Below are positions 50,069-57,998 of a stretch of DNA of 60,152 nt, piece after piece. The stretch comes from CAYMOV01 sp964392085 (GTDB taxonomy: Bacteria; Oederibacteriota; Muellerivitia; Muellerivitales; Muellerivitaceae). Every line of letters starts with the position of its first letter. The stretch's first letter is position 1. The notes under the pieces were generated by a model. That model was not told the origin of the DNA and searched no databases. It saw only the letters and a program-made list of their open reading frames with translations. Both the position numbers and the translations under genes were made by a program. The stretch is from contig CAYMOV010000008.1 of assembly GCA_964392085.1 (NCBI GenBank), positions 1 through 60,152 of the forward strand. The letters run 5' to 3'.

Positions 50069-51022
50069 TCAATTCGATTGCCGACCGCTGACAGCCGACC
50101 GCTGACCGCCGCCGCTCCCCCATGCTTGTCTCGCCGCGACCGCCAGGTAGACCGCCGTTCCCCAAAGCGCGGCCCCCGTGGCCAGGTGGGTGCTGGTGAC
50201 CCAGGCGTTCTTCCGGGTGACGATCACCAGGATGCCCAGGGTGAACTGGATCGACAAAAGGCCTCCCAACAGGGTCACGGCCCGGAGGATCACCGGGGGA
50301 ACCTTCTCCGCCCCCATGACCTGCCAAACCGTATAGAGGATGAGACCCACGCAGGCGTACGCCCCCAGCCGGTGGAGGAAGTGCACCACCACGAGGGGAT
50401 CATCGAGGGGCGGGATCACGCGGCCCAGGTTGAGGGGAAAATCCGGGATGGCGAGCCCCGCGCCCAAATGGCGGGTCAAGGCGCCCAGGAGGATCTGCAG
50501 GTAAAGCAGGCAGGCCACGGCCAAGGTGGCCCGGCGCAGTTTGGCTTCCCGGGGCCCGGGGACCCCGGAACCCGGCCCGAGGTTTTCCCAGGTGGGAGAG
50601 GTCACGAGGAAGAGGGTGACCGTCAGGGCGAAGAACAGTTCCGCCAACCCGGCGTGGGAAATGGAGACCGCCGGAGGCAGGTGCATCAACACCGTCACGC
50701 CCCCCAGAACCGCCTGGAGGATGATCGCCCCGAAGGCCGCCCAACCTAACCGCCGCACCCAGGTCCGGGGTTCGGTTTTCTGGAGGAAGACCGCGAAACC
50801 CAGGGTCATGAGGGAAACGGCGCCGGCGATGAGGCGGTGGCCGTGCTCATAAAAGACTCCGCCGGTCATCTTGGGGAAGAGCGTGCCGAAGGACAGGGGC
50901 CAGTCGGGGACCGAGAGGCTGGAACCCGTACTGGTCACCAGGGCTCCCGCGAAAAGGAGGAACAGCGTGGAGGACATCAAGATGACCGCGAAACGGTGGG
51001 CGGAGAGGGAGGACTGGGTCAC
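50069..51022 (-). CDS. ctaA: Heme A synthase (COX15/CtaA family)
   Basis: Oxidises heme O to heme A. About 317 residues from a GTG with GAGG eight bases upstream (a GTG at 51100 would add 26 residues without family character). Eight membrane segments in two four-helix halves. Landmarks are LVTSTGSSLSVPDWPLSFG, YEHGHRLIAGAVS, THLAT and VVHFLHRLGAY, including the conserved histidines. The last dozen residues (QRSAVSGRQSN) are encoded by a copy of a dispersed DNA repeat, so the native C-terminus has been altered. Confidence 0.92.
   Translation of the reverse strand: MTQSSLSAHRFAVILMSSTLFLLFAGALVTSTGSSLSVPDWPLSFGTLFPKMTGGVFYEHGHRLIAGAVSLMTLGFAVFLQKTEPRTWVRRLGWAAFGAIILQAVLGGVTVLMHLPPAVSISHAGLAELFFALTVTLFLVTSPTWENLGPGSGVPGPREAKLRRATLAVACLLYLQILLGALTRHLGAGLAIPDFPLNLGRVIPPLDDPLVVVHFLHRLGAYACVGLILYTVWQVMGAEKVPPVILRAVTLLGGLLSIQFTLGILVIVTRKNAWVTSTHLATGAALWGTAVYLAVAARQAWGSGGGQRSAVSGRQSN
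50080..50110. repeat. GCTGAC/CGGC dispersed repeat inside the 3' end of ctaA
   Basis: CCGACCGCTGACAGCCGACC followed by GCTGACCGCC forms a short-period repeat closely matching the right arm at 2701-2725. Translated, it supplies the final residues of CtaA. Confidence 0.6.
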
Positions 51023-51138
51023 GGACGACACCTCGGCCGGCCGGGACGACCCGGGTTCCCTCGAACCGGATCCACCCGACCAAAATTTTAAATGGACCAC
51101 CCAACAGGGCGCTGAAAAAGTTTATTTTTCATCCTGCC

Positions 51139-51298
51139 GTCAGGCGGCCTAGCCGCCTGACAACCCCGTCAAAAACGGGCTTTCGCACCCTGTCAGCCCT
51201 TCGAGGCGCTACGCGCGCCTCAGGGCCCCGAGGCTCTCGAAGGGCAGCCACGCGGTTCGAGCGAATCGCTGTAAATCCCCCGGGGTTTTTAGGGGGAT
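51139..51298. repeat. Cluster of palindromes (REP/BIME-like)
   Basis: Four hairpins in 160 bases: GTCAGGCGGC/GCCGCCTGAC (51139-51161), CCCGT/ACGGG (51165-51179), an outer GCCCTTCGAG/CTCGAAGGGC stem (51196-51245) enclosing GGCGC/GCGCC and CCTC/GAGG hairpins like a branched fold, and ATCCCCC/GGGGGAT (51275-51298). No reading frame. Looks like a composite repetitive extragenic palindrome. Confidence 0.6.
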
Positions 51299-51360
51299 GA
51301 TTCGCGGGTACAACACGAAAATGTCCCTTCAGTCCGATTTTTCATCATCCCGCTAAACAA

Positions 51361-51389
51361 AAAAGCCATCCCTCTCGGGGATGGCTTTT
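51361..51389 (-). terminator. Terminator of the cupredoxin lipoprotein gene
   Basis: 12-bp stem AAAAGCCATCCC with its complement and a short loop, with a T run on the minus strand, 13 bases after the stop. Confidence 0.85.
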
Positions 51390-51401
51390 GGGGGATGCTT
51401 T

Positions 51402-52157
51402 TTATTGCCCGAAAGTCACGTCCTGGGTCTTGGTTTCCCCGTCCTTCACCTCGATCTGGAAGGTCTGGGTGCCGAATTTCTCGTGCCAAGCCTCGACGGT
51501 GTACTTACCCGCCGGGAGCTTGTCGAGCTTGAAGGTGCCGTCGTCGCCGGTCACGGCGTAGAACGGGTTGGTCAAGACGCCCCCATAGCAGTTCATCCAG
51601 CCGTGGACGTCGCACTTGAATTTCACCATGATTTCGGATTTCTTGAACACCTTCTCGCTCACCATGCCTTGGGTAGGCTGTCCCACGTTGAATCCGTCGT
51701 TGGTGACGGGCATGGCGTGGATGTTGTGCAGGGTCGGGTCGGCGTTCTTGATCTGGAGGGTTTGGCCCACCATGATCCCGAAGACGTGCGGGTGGTACAT
51801 GCAGCCCTGTTGGACAAGGCTCACGGGGTCCTTAGAGGCCGCGTAGGTCCCGGCTCCTTCCTTCACGTAAACGAAGGCGTTCTGCAGGGTGCCGTTCTTG
51901 TTGACGATCACGGCCGGATCCGAGACCGCCGTGGCGTGCTGGGCCTTGCAGGTGGCGTCCCCGCCCATCTGGATGACGGGCTCAACGGGGGCCTTGCCCT
52001 TGAAGACGACCTTGCCGGTCACGACCGCCGTGCCGAGCTTGGCCGCGACCGCGGGGACGGCGCTGTCGTCATCGTCATCGCCGCCGCCGAGGCAACCGGA
52101 GGTCCCGGCCACGATCGCCAAAGCCAAGGTCCACATCGCCCATTTACGCCAAGCCAT
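51402..52157 (-). CDS. Cupredoxin-type copper lipoprotein with Cna_B/carboxypeptidase-regulatory-like strands
   Basis: 251 residues. Signal peptide with lipobox TSGC, then a Gly/Asp-rich linker (GGGDDDDDS). The main domain has a mononuclear copper site pattern: the histidine region LHNIHAMP and CDVHGWM carrying Cys, His and Met ligands. The C-terminal part FYAVTGDDGTFKLDKLPAGKYTVEAWHEKFGTQ is a small beta-sandwich unit. An electron carrier or copper donor outside the inner membrane fits, probably receiving electrons from the adjacent octaheme cytochrome. Last gene of the quinol-complex operon. Confidence 0.82.
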   Translation of the reverse strand: MAWRKWAMWTLALAIVAGTSGCLGGGDDDDDSAVPAVAAKLGTAVVTGKVVFKGKAPVEPVIQMGGDATCKAQHATAVSDPAVIVNKNGTLQNAFVYVKEGAGTYAASKDPVSLVQQGCMYHPHVFGIMVGQTLQIKNADPTLHNIHAMPVTNDGFNVGQPTQGMVSEKVFKKSEIMVKFKCDVHGWMNCYGGVLTNPFYAVTGDDGTFKLDKLPAGKYTVEAWHEKFGTQTFQIEVKDGETKTQDVTFGQ

Positions 52158-52244
52158 GCCGTCCTCCGTTGTCGCCGTTGTGGGGCCCAGTTTCCAACAG
52201 GGTTCCCCGCGAATCAAGGCCGAATCCCCTCCCGGGGAGTCCGG

Positions 52245-55028
52245 TTAAAGGTGAAACAAGAAGTCCCTCAGGGCCGTCCGCTGTTTCAGCGAGTCGGCGT
52301 GGAAATACTTGGGGGCCGGGTTGGACTCGGTCCAGAACCCTGGCATCCGGGTCCCGGGCATGAGGGCCTCGGGGTTGTTCAGCCATTGCACGACCCAGTC
52401 GGGCTTCAGGCGGCTCTTGACCTTCAACAGGTCCGGCGCGGCGGAATTCAGGTCGGCCGGCATTTGGCTCCCGAGCATGTGGCACTTCTGGCATTGGAGC
52501 TTCCCGAAGAGCGCCTGGGCCTGGGCGTGGTCCGCCGGGGACAGGCGCGGCGCGTCCACCGTCTCCCAGGGGAACACCTGGTCTTCCTTCAGGTTGAAGT
52601 ACGTGATCAGGTCGCCTTCCATGGAACCATCCCAATGGAAACTGGGCATCCGGATCTTCAGCCAGGGACGGATCGGCTGGACGTCCAGGAAGAAGTTGTG
52701 CATCCAGTCGATTTGGACTTTCGCGCCTTCCTTGCGCAGGTTCGGGGGGGCCAGGGAGAAGTCCTCGCCCAGTTGGGTGTAGTAGGTCCGGATCTTGGCG
52801 CCCTGGTCCTCGATCAGGTGGCAACCCCGGCAGTTCAGCCCGTTGAGGACCCGGCGCCCCTTTTCCAGCAGGGGCCCGTTGCCCGTCAACCCGGCCTGCA
52901 TCTCCTCGGGAACGGTGGGATGCTCCAAGCCCAGCACCGCGGTGGCCAAGGACGCCCGGTCCTCCTCGGACAGGTTGAAGTTCGGCATCTTCAGGAGGTC
53001 CTTGAAGTCCTTCACCACGCCGTCGTCGAAACGGCGCGGGTTGGCCAGCTTGGCCTCGAGGAACGAGGTGTGGGCGTGTTCCAGGCCGGTCAGGCCGAAG
53101 TCGAGCTGGGACACCTGCTTGGTGCCCCACTCGGATAATTCGGTGCCGATACCCGGGGTGTTCTCGTATCCCTGGATCGTGTGGCAGCCGAAACAACCGT
53201 ACTTGGTCAGGCTCTTGCGTCCCAGGAAATCCGCCCGCTGGTCCTCGGTCATGCCGGCCAACTTCTTCAGGGCCCCCTGGTCGCCCTCCATGGGCTTCAG
53301 GTAGTCCGCGATAAGGGCGTCCCGCGCCGCGGGGTCCGCCTTCGGGCCCTCTTCCTTCTCGAAAGCCGGGTTCTTGAGGCTCGAGAGGTAGGCCGTCAGG
53401 TCCGCGGCTTCCCGGACGGAAAGGCGCAGGGAGGGCATGCGGGTCGTGGGGTTGAAGTGACGGGGGTTCCGGATCCAACTGTAGATGAAGGACGGCGACA
53501 ACTTGCTGCCCACCGTGGACAGGTCGGGGGCGAAGATGGCGTGGTAAGGCAGGGCGCCCTTGATCCCGTGGCAGGCCAGGCAGCCCACCTGGGAAAACAG
53601 TTCCTTTCCCTTAGAGACGCTTCCACCGGGATAGGCCTCGGGGACATGGTAATCATCCGAGTGGTTCCAAAGGTAGGTCACGATGGAATCCAACTCGGCC
53701 TTGGTGTTGGCCAGGTCCGCCGGCGTGGAGTTGTTGGATTGTTGGAAGTAGCTGGGCATCTTGGCATGGTCGTTGAAGGATGTGGGCGCCCAGACCCACT
53801 TCATCACGAAGTCGCGCTTGAGCTTTCCACGGACGCGTAGGAGGCTCGGCCCCGCCTTGGGAAGGTTCTCGAGGCCCACCACCTTGTGGCAACCCACGCA
53901 GCCCCGGACCACCATGAGTTCCCGGCCTCGATTGAGCTTGTCCGCGTGGTTCACGTATTCCTGGCTCTTGTGGCAGTTCAGGCAGGCCCCCTCGACGTAC
54001 TTCAGGGGTTTCATGGGGGATTGGGTGGTTTCCACGGGCTCCCAGCCGTATTTCTTGCGCCAAAGCTTGGCCTGGTCCTCGTCGTTCGGGGTGTGGGCGG
54101 CCTGGGTGAAGTCGACGGATTGGCCCACGCCGCCGTGGCAGATGGTGCAGCCGATCTTCTCCAGGGGGTGCGGGCTCTTGTCGCCCAGGTAGAGTTCGAG
54201 GTTCGGGTGGGTCCGGAACGGCTCGGGCGCGTCCTCCCAGCCCTTCTTATCGATGGCCAGGTGGCAGGTGGTGCAGCGGTCCACCCGCATGGTCTTGGCG
54301 TAGTACAGGTCCTCCGGAAGGTCGTCCAGGGCGACCTGCTGGATCTTGACCGTCGGCGACATGAAGTCCAGGAAGGGGGCGTTGCGGAACTCGAACAGCC
54401 AGTCGGTCTTGAGGGTCTTGGCCTTTTTCGCCAGGAGGCCGTACTTGAGGGTCAGGGAATCGACCTTGCCTTGGGCCTCCTTTTGTTTCGCGTAGAGGTC
54501 CTTCAGTTGGTCTTGGTAGCCCTGTTGCTGTTGCTTCAGGTCAAACAGCTTGGCGGCCAAGTCGTCGGTCTTGGCCAGGGACTTGTCGAGGCGCTCCTGC
54601 CCCTTGGGGTCGGGCTTCCCCTTCCGGACGACGCCCTCCTCATAGGAATACTTCAGGGAGTCCGACTCGGCCTTCTGGAACTGGGATACCTGGGTGGCCT
54701 TGTAGATCTTGCCGTCGAGGGCCGAGGACTTGTCCTCAAGTTCGCGGATGGCCGCCTGGTGGGCGTCCACTTCCTGTTGGGCGGCCTGGAGATCCGCCTC
54801 CGCCTTCTGGTAATCCGCCGTGTCCATCACTTCCTTGGCCTCGGCCTCCGCGGCGCGGTTCATCACCCGCTCCATCTTGATGAACTTGACCTGGATATGC
54901 TTCCAGGGCCGGTCGTAGTCGTGGACCACCATCAGTACCACGAAGAATAGGAGCGCGAGCGAGGCCCCCAGGAAGACCTTTGTGAGGGTCTCGGGGTTAT
55001 AAGCGCGATCGTCCTTGAAGATGGCCAC
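52245..55028 (-). CDS. Membrane-anchored octaheme cytochrome c with long coiled coil
   Basis: 927 residues. An uncleaved N-terminal membrane helix (about 19-36) is followed by a charged, Gln/Lys/Glu-rich heptad region (about 50-205), a predicted coiled coil. Eight heme c sites follow: 252-256, 294-298, 349-353, 377-381, 483-487, 612-616, 733-737 and 846-850. The last five domains each have a downstream KMP or RMP (for example 423-425, 530-532, 681-682, 794-795 and 895-896), as in Met-ligated class I cytochromes. It replaces cytochrome f/c1 in this locus. The coiled coil may hold a dimer or bridge the periplasm. I know no characterised homolog. Confidence 0.85.
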   Translation of the reverse strand: MAIFKDDRAYNPETLTKVFLGASLALLFFVVLMVVHDYDRPWKHIQVKFIKMERVMNRAAEAEAKEVMDTADYQKAEADLQAAQQEVDAHQAAIRELEDKSSALDGKIYKATQVSQFQKAESDSLKYSYEEGVVRKGKPDPKGQERLDKSLAKTDDLAAKLFDLKQQQQGYQDQLKDLYAKQKEAQGKVDSLTLKYGLLAKKAKTLKTDWLFEFRNAPFLDFMSPTVKIQQVALDDLPEDLYYAKTMRVDRCTTCHLAIDKKGWEDAPEPFRTHPNLELYLGDKSPHPLEKIGCTICHGGVGQSVDFTQAAHTPNDEDQAKLWRKKYGWEPVETTQSPMKPLKYVEGACLNCHKSQEYVNHADKLNRGRELMVVRGCVGCHKVVGLENLPKAGPSLLRVRGKLKRDFVMKWVWAPTSFNDHAKMPSYFQQSNNSTPADLANTKAELDSIVTYLWNHSDDYHVPEAYPGGSVSKGKELFSQVGCLACHGIKGALPYHAIFAPDLSTVGSKLSPSFIYSWIRNPRHFNPTTRMPSLRLSVREAADLTAYLSSLKNPAFEKEEGPKADPAARDALIADYLKPMEGDQGALKKLAGMTEDQRADFLGRKSLTKYGCFGCHTIQGYENTPGIGTELSEWGTKQVSQLDFGLTGLEHAHTSFLEAKLANPRRFDDGVVKDFKDLLKMPNFNLSEEDRASLATAVLGLEHPTVPEEMQAGLTGNGPLLEKGRRVLNGLNCRGCHLIEDQGAKIRTYYTQLGEDFSLAPPNLRKEGAKVQIDWMHNFFLDVQPIRPWLKIRMPSFHWDGSMEGDLITYFNLKEDQVFPWETVDAPRLSPADHAQAQALFGKLQCQKCHMLGSQMPADLNSAAPDLLKVKSRLKPDWVVQWLNNPEALMPGTRMPGFWTESNPAPKYFHADSLKQRTALRDFLFHL

Positions 55029-55040
55029 GGGCGTTCCTTG

Positions 55041-56126
55041 CTAGATGTTGAAGAAGAACTCGGGGATCGACACGATGTACTTCAGGTTGAACAGCCACCG
55101 CAGGAGCATCTTCATCGGTAGGCTCGCCATGAGCAGGGCCAGGTTCAGGAGGATGCCGTAACGGATGAACCCCATTTTCTTGAGCAGGTCCTGGAGGAAG
55201 GCCACCCGCATCGTGAGGAGGGGCGGCAGGACCCCCAGGTAAAAGCCGATCATCAGGAACCCCGGCAGTTCCCGGAGGAGCCAGAAGTGGGGCAACCCCA
55301 TGCCGAGGAGCTTGACCCAAAAATACTCGGAGATGTTGACGTTGTTCAAAACCACCACTTTGTGGGGATCCCAGAACTCGAAGGGCCCGAAAAAGTTCCA
55401 GTTCGGGCCCCGCAGGAAGGTGCCCATGAAGACCAGGGAAACCCAGAGGATCAGGAAACCAAAAAGGAAGGGCGTGATGGCGAGCTTGCGGTCGTTGTAG
55501 GTGTAGTACCCATTGCCCTTGGGGTTGCGGTCGATGAAGGGGATGGCGATCAGGCCCATGACGATGGTTCCGGGGAACACCACACCGGCCAGCCAGGGGT
55601 CGAAATAGACCAGCATTTCCTGCAGGCCCAGGAAGTACCAGGGCGCCTTGGCCGGGTTCGGGGACCAGGTGGGGGTGGCGGGCATCTCGAGCGGAGCGTG
55701 GTACTTGAGGGACCAGAGGATCAGGAAGGCCCCCCCGATGATGGTGGCGATGAACTCAATGAACACCAAGTCGGGCCAAACATACACCTTCTGGTCGCTG
55801 GTTTCCTTCTCGACGGGGGGCTGGCCCGTGGAGATCCGGCGGTCGTTGACCACGGCCTGCCGGAAGGACAGCCAGAGGAAGAACCCCACGCAGTACACCA
55901 TGAGGAAAATCGGGATGTTATCCGGGGTGCCGGCGATCTCCCGGAAGTGGTCGTTGAAGAGGGACAGCCCCAGGACGCCCGTCAGCCCCACCAAGAGCCT
56001 CAACGCGTTCTTGGGTTCCGTCCATTGTTCCCGGTACCGGATCATGGCCCAGAAGGCCACGACGGACCCGGCGAAGTAGAACTGTGGCTGGAAGAGCCCG
56101 TCGATGAAATCTAGGATCGGTTGCAT
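55041..56126 (-). CDS. Cytochrome b C-terminal subunit (subunit IV-like), extended
   Basis: 361 residues, about twice the length of plant subunit IV, with about eight to nine membrane segments. The Qo-site loop reads NPAKAPWYFLGLQE (APWY in place of PEWY), then VYFDPWLAGVVFPG. Extra N-terminal helices precede it (QPQFYFAGSVVAFWAM; IPIFLMVYCVGFFLWLSF). It supplies half of the quinol-oxidation site of a split cytochrome b. I start at MQPILDF with GGGGG just upstream; a TTG at 56162 would add 12 residues. Between cytochrome b N-terminal and octaheme genes. Confidence 0.85.
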   Translation of the reverse strand: MQPILDFIDGLFQPQFYFAGSVVAFWAMIRYREQWTEPKNALRLLVGLTGVLGLSLFNDHFREIAGTPDNIPIFLMVYCVGFFLWLSFRQAVVNDRRISTGQPPVEKETSDQKVYVWPDLVFIEFIATIIGGAFLILWSLKYHAPLEMPATPTWSPNPAKAPWYFLGLQEMLVYFDPWLAGVVFPGTIVMGLIAIPFIDRNPKGNGYYTYNDRKLAITPFLFGFLILWVSLVFMGTFLRGPNWNFFGPFEFWDPHKVVVLNNVNISEYFWVKLLGMGLPHFWLLRELPGFLMIGFYLGVLPPLLTMRVAFLQDLLKKMGFIRYGILLNLALLMASLPMKMLLRWLFNLKYIVSIPEFFFNI

Positions 56127-56274
56127 GTCCCCCGCCGAAGTCGTTCTTGGTTCGTCATCCAAGTCACTAACTAAACATCTTTAGCCGACGGCTTGCCATG
56201 CCGAGGCCACCAGCCGAGGCATTGGCTAGGCAAGTGCCGCGCCGCGGGCGCGGTGCCAACCGCCAACCACCGGT

Positions 56275-57111
56275 TTAAAGCGGTCCCGAGATCCCGCCGT
56301 CCTTACGAACCCGCCAGAAGTGGATCGCCATCAGGGTGGCCGCCCCCAGGGGGATGGCCACACAATGGAGCACGTAGAACCGCAGGAGCGTGGGCGCCCC
56401 CACGAACTTGCCGCCCAAGAGGGCGAATCGGATGTCGCTTCCTTGGGTCACCAGCTTCACGCCCCCCACCTGCAGGAGCGCCGCTCCGGGGCCCTGGTTT
56501 CCGATGAAGGGATGGGCCCGCGCCATGTTGGACCCGACGGTGACGGCCCACATCGCCAGCTGGTCCCAAGGCAGGAGGTAACCCGTGAAGGACAGCAGCA
56601 GGGTGAGGACCAGCAGGATGACGCCGATGACCCAGTTGAACTCCCGCGGCGGCTTGTAGGACCCCGTCATGAACACGCGGAACATATGGAGCCAGACCGT
56701 GATCACCATGGCGTGGGCGCCCCAGCGGTGAAGCTCCCGCATGATCCCCAGGGGCACGTGCTCCCGGAGGGCCACGATGTCGTAAAAGGCGTACTCGGCT
56801 GTGGGGCGGTAGTAGAACATCAACAGGACGCCCGAGATGGTGAGGACCAGGAAAAGGAAGAAGGACAGCCCCCCCATGCACCAGGTGTAGCTCATCTTCA
56901 CGCCCGACCGGCGCACCTTGACGGGATGCAGGTGGAGGAAAACGTTCGACAGGACCGCCATGATCCGGTTGCGGGGCGTGTCCGGGTAGCCGTGGCGGAT
57001 GACGGACTTCCAGAGTTGGGTGGAAGCCACCTCGTTCTTGACCTTCTCAAGGCTGGGCTTGTTGGTCCGCCAAGCTTCCAGCCGTTTCTTGACTTCATCC
57101 AGGATGTTCAT
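56275..57111 (-). CDS. petB: Cytochrome b N-terminal subunit, b6-like
   Basis: 278 residues with four core membrane helices. Heme b ligands are H128/H142 in ELHRWGAHAMVITVWLHMFR and H249/H264. The second pair is spaced by 14 residues, as in b6 rather than mitochondrial b (13). C78 in TWCMGG aligns with the b6 cysteine that binds the extra heme ci, and MFYYRPTAEYAF follows as in b6. It ends RKDGGISGPL. Catalyses quinol oxidation/quinone reduction in the inner membrane with the Rieske and subunit IV-like partners. Confidence 0.92.
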   Translation of the reverse strand: MNILDEVKKRLEAWRTNKPSLEKVKNEVASTQLWKSVIRHGYPDTPRNRIMAVLSNVFLHLHPVKVRRSGVKMSYTWCMGGLSFFLFLVLTISGVLLMFYYRPTAEYAFYDIVALREHVPLGIMRELHRWGAHAMVITVWLHMFRVFMTGSYKPPREFNWVIGVILLVLTLLLSFTGYLLPWDQLAMWAVTVGSNMARAHPFIGNQGPGAALLQVGGVKLVTQGSDIRFALLGGKFVGAPTLLRFYVLHCVAIPLGAATLMAIHFWRVRKDGGISGPL

Positions 57112-57120
57112 GTCTTCCCC

Positions 57121-57849
57121 TTAACCCCGCCAGGGCAAAAACGCCCCGGGGAGGTTCCATTGGCCCAGCTCTTGCCTGAAGACGACGCTCTTGTCGACCT
57201 GGATCTGGCCGTCCTCGGCCCAGGCCACCTGATAACGCTCCAAGGGACGGGGCGCGGGCCCCTCGAAGTTGACGCCCGAGATGTAGTACCCGCTTCCGTG
57301 GCAGGGGCACTTGAACTTCTGCTCGGATTCCAGCCAGTTCGGGGTGCAGCCCAGGTGGGTGCAGACGGTGGAAAGGCAGTAGAACCCCTCCTCGGCCCGG
57401 ACGACCCAAACGGAGAATTTGGACTTGAAGTCGTTGTTGACGCCGATTGAATAGGTATTGGGCATCCCCACGACGAAAACCGGGGGCGGCTCGAAGATGA
57501 CGTTGGGGAAGAAGAACCGCAGGACGGTCGTGAGGGCCCCCAGGGTGGCGGCCGTGAAGGCCAACCAGGCCCAACCCAGGAGCGAGAGGAAGGAGCGGCG
57601 GGTGATCGCGCCCTCCGCGGCCGCCTCCGGCTCGGGGGGCGGCGGGGGTTCCATCGGGCTGACCCGGGCCACCATGAAGAGGCGGACCGTCAAGGCCAGC
57701 ATGACGAGGGTCAAAAACGCGAGCGCCCACCTGGCTTTGCGCATGAAAGGCGGCATCACGGCTTGGGCCTCAAGTTCCTTTGAGGCGAAAGCCGCGCTCG
57801 CCATGAACAGGGTGAGAAGCGCGAACCCGTAAGAACGGTAACGGCCCAT
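57121..57849 (-). CDS. Rieske iron-sulfur protein with extra N-terminal membrane segments
   Basis: 242 residues. The 2Fe-2S motifs CTHLGC (163-168) and CPCHGSGY (181-188) are intact. Unusually, the Tat-type signature TRRSFLSLLGW with its hydrophobic run begins at residue 83, preceded by about 80 residues that include two hydrophobic segments (6-22 and 41-60) and a Pro/Glu linker. A start at MGRYRS is set by GGGAG six bases upstream. It is the first gene of the Rieske-b6-subunit IV-octaheme-cupredoxin operon. Confidence 0.9.
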   Translation of the reverse strand: MGRYRSYGFALLTLFMASAAFASKELEAQAVMPPFMRKARWALAFLTLVMLALTVRLFMVARVSPMEPPPPPEPEAAAEGAITRRSFLSLLGWAWLAFTAATLGALTTVLRFFFPNVIFEPPPVFVVGMPNTYSIGVNNDFKSKFSVWVVRAEEGFYCLSTVCTHLGCTPNWLESEQKFKCPCHGSGYYISGVNFEGPAPRPLERYQVAWAEDGQIQVDKSVVFRQELGQWNLPGAFLPWRG

Positions 57850-57998
57850 CGGATCTCCCGGAATCCCCCGGCTCAAGTCCGGGGAACGGTTTGGTTCCTA
57901 TTGGACAAATAAAAACATGCCCGGCGCGTGTCGCGAGGGGTTCTTAGCTTTGGGATGCTTGGAAAGCAGGCGTATTCTAATGAGGGGGTCAAAGAGGG

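Larger units (their letters stand above)
51023..51401. other. Gene-free spacer between the cupredoxin lipoprotein and ctaA
   Basis: About 380 bases without a credible gene. From the left it holds the upstream region of ctaA, a cluster of hairpins (51139-51298, listed separately) and the terminator of the lipoprotein gene. ctaA is thus probably transcribed separately from the quinol-complex genes. No promoter is clear. Confidence 0.6.
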
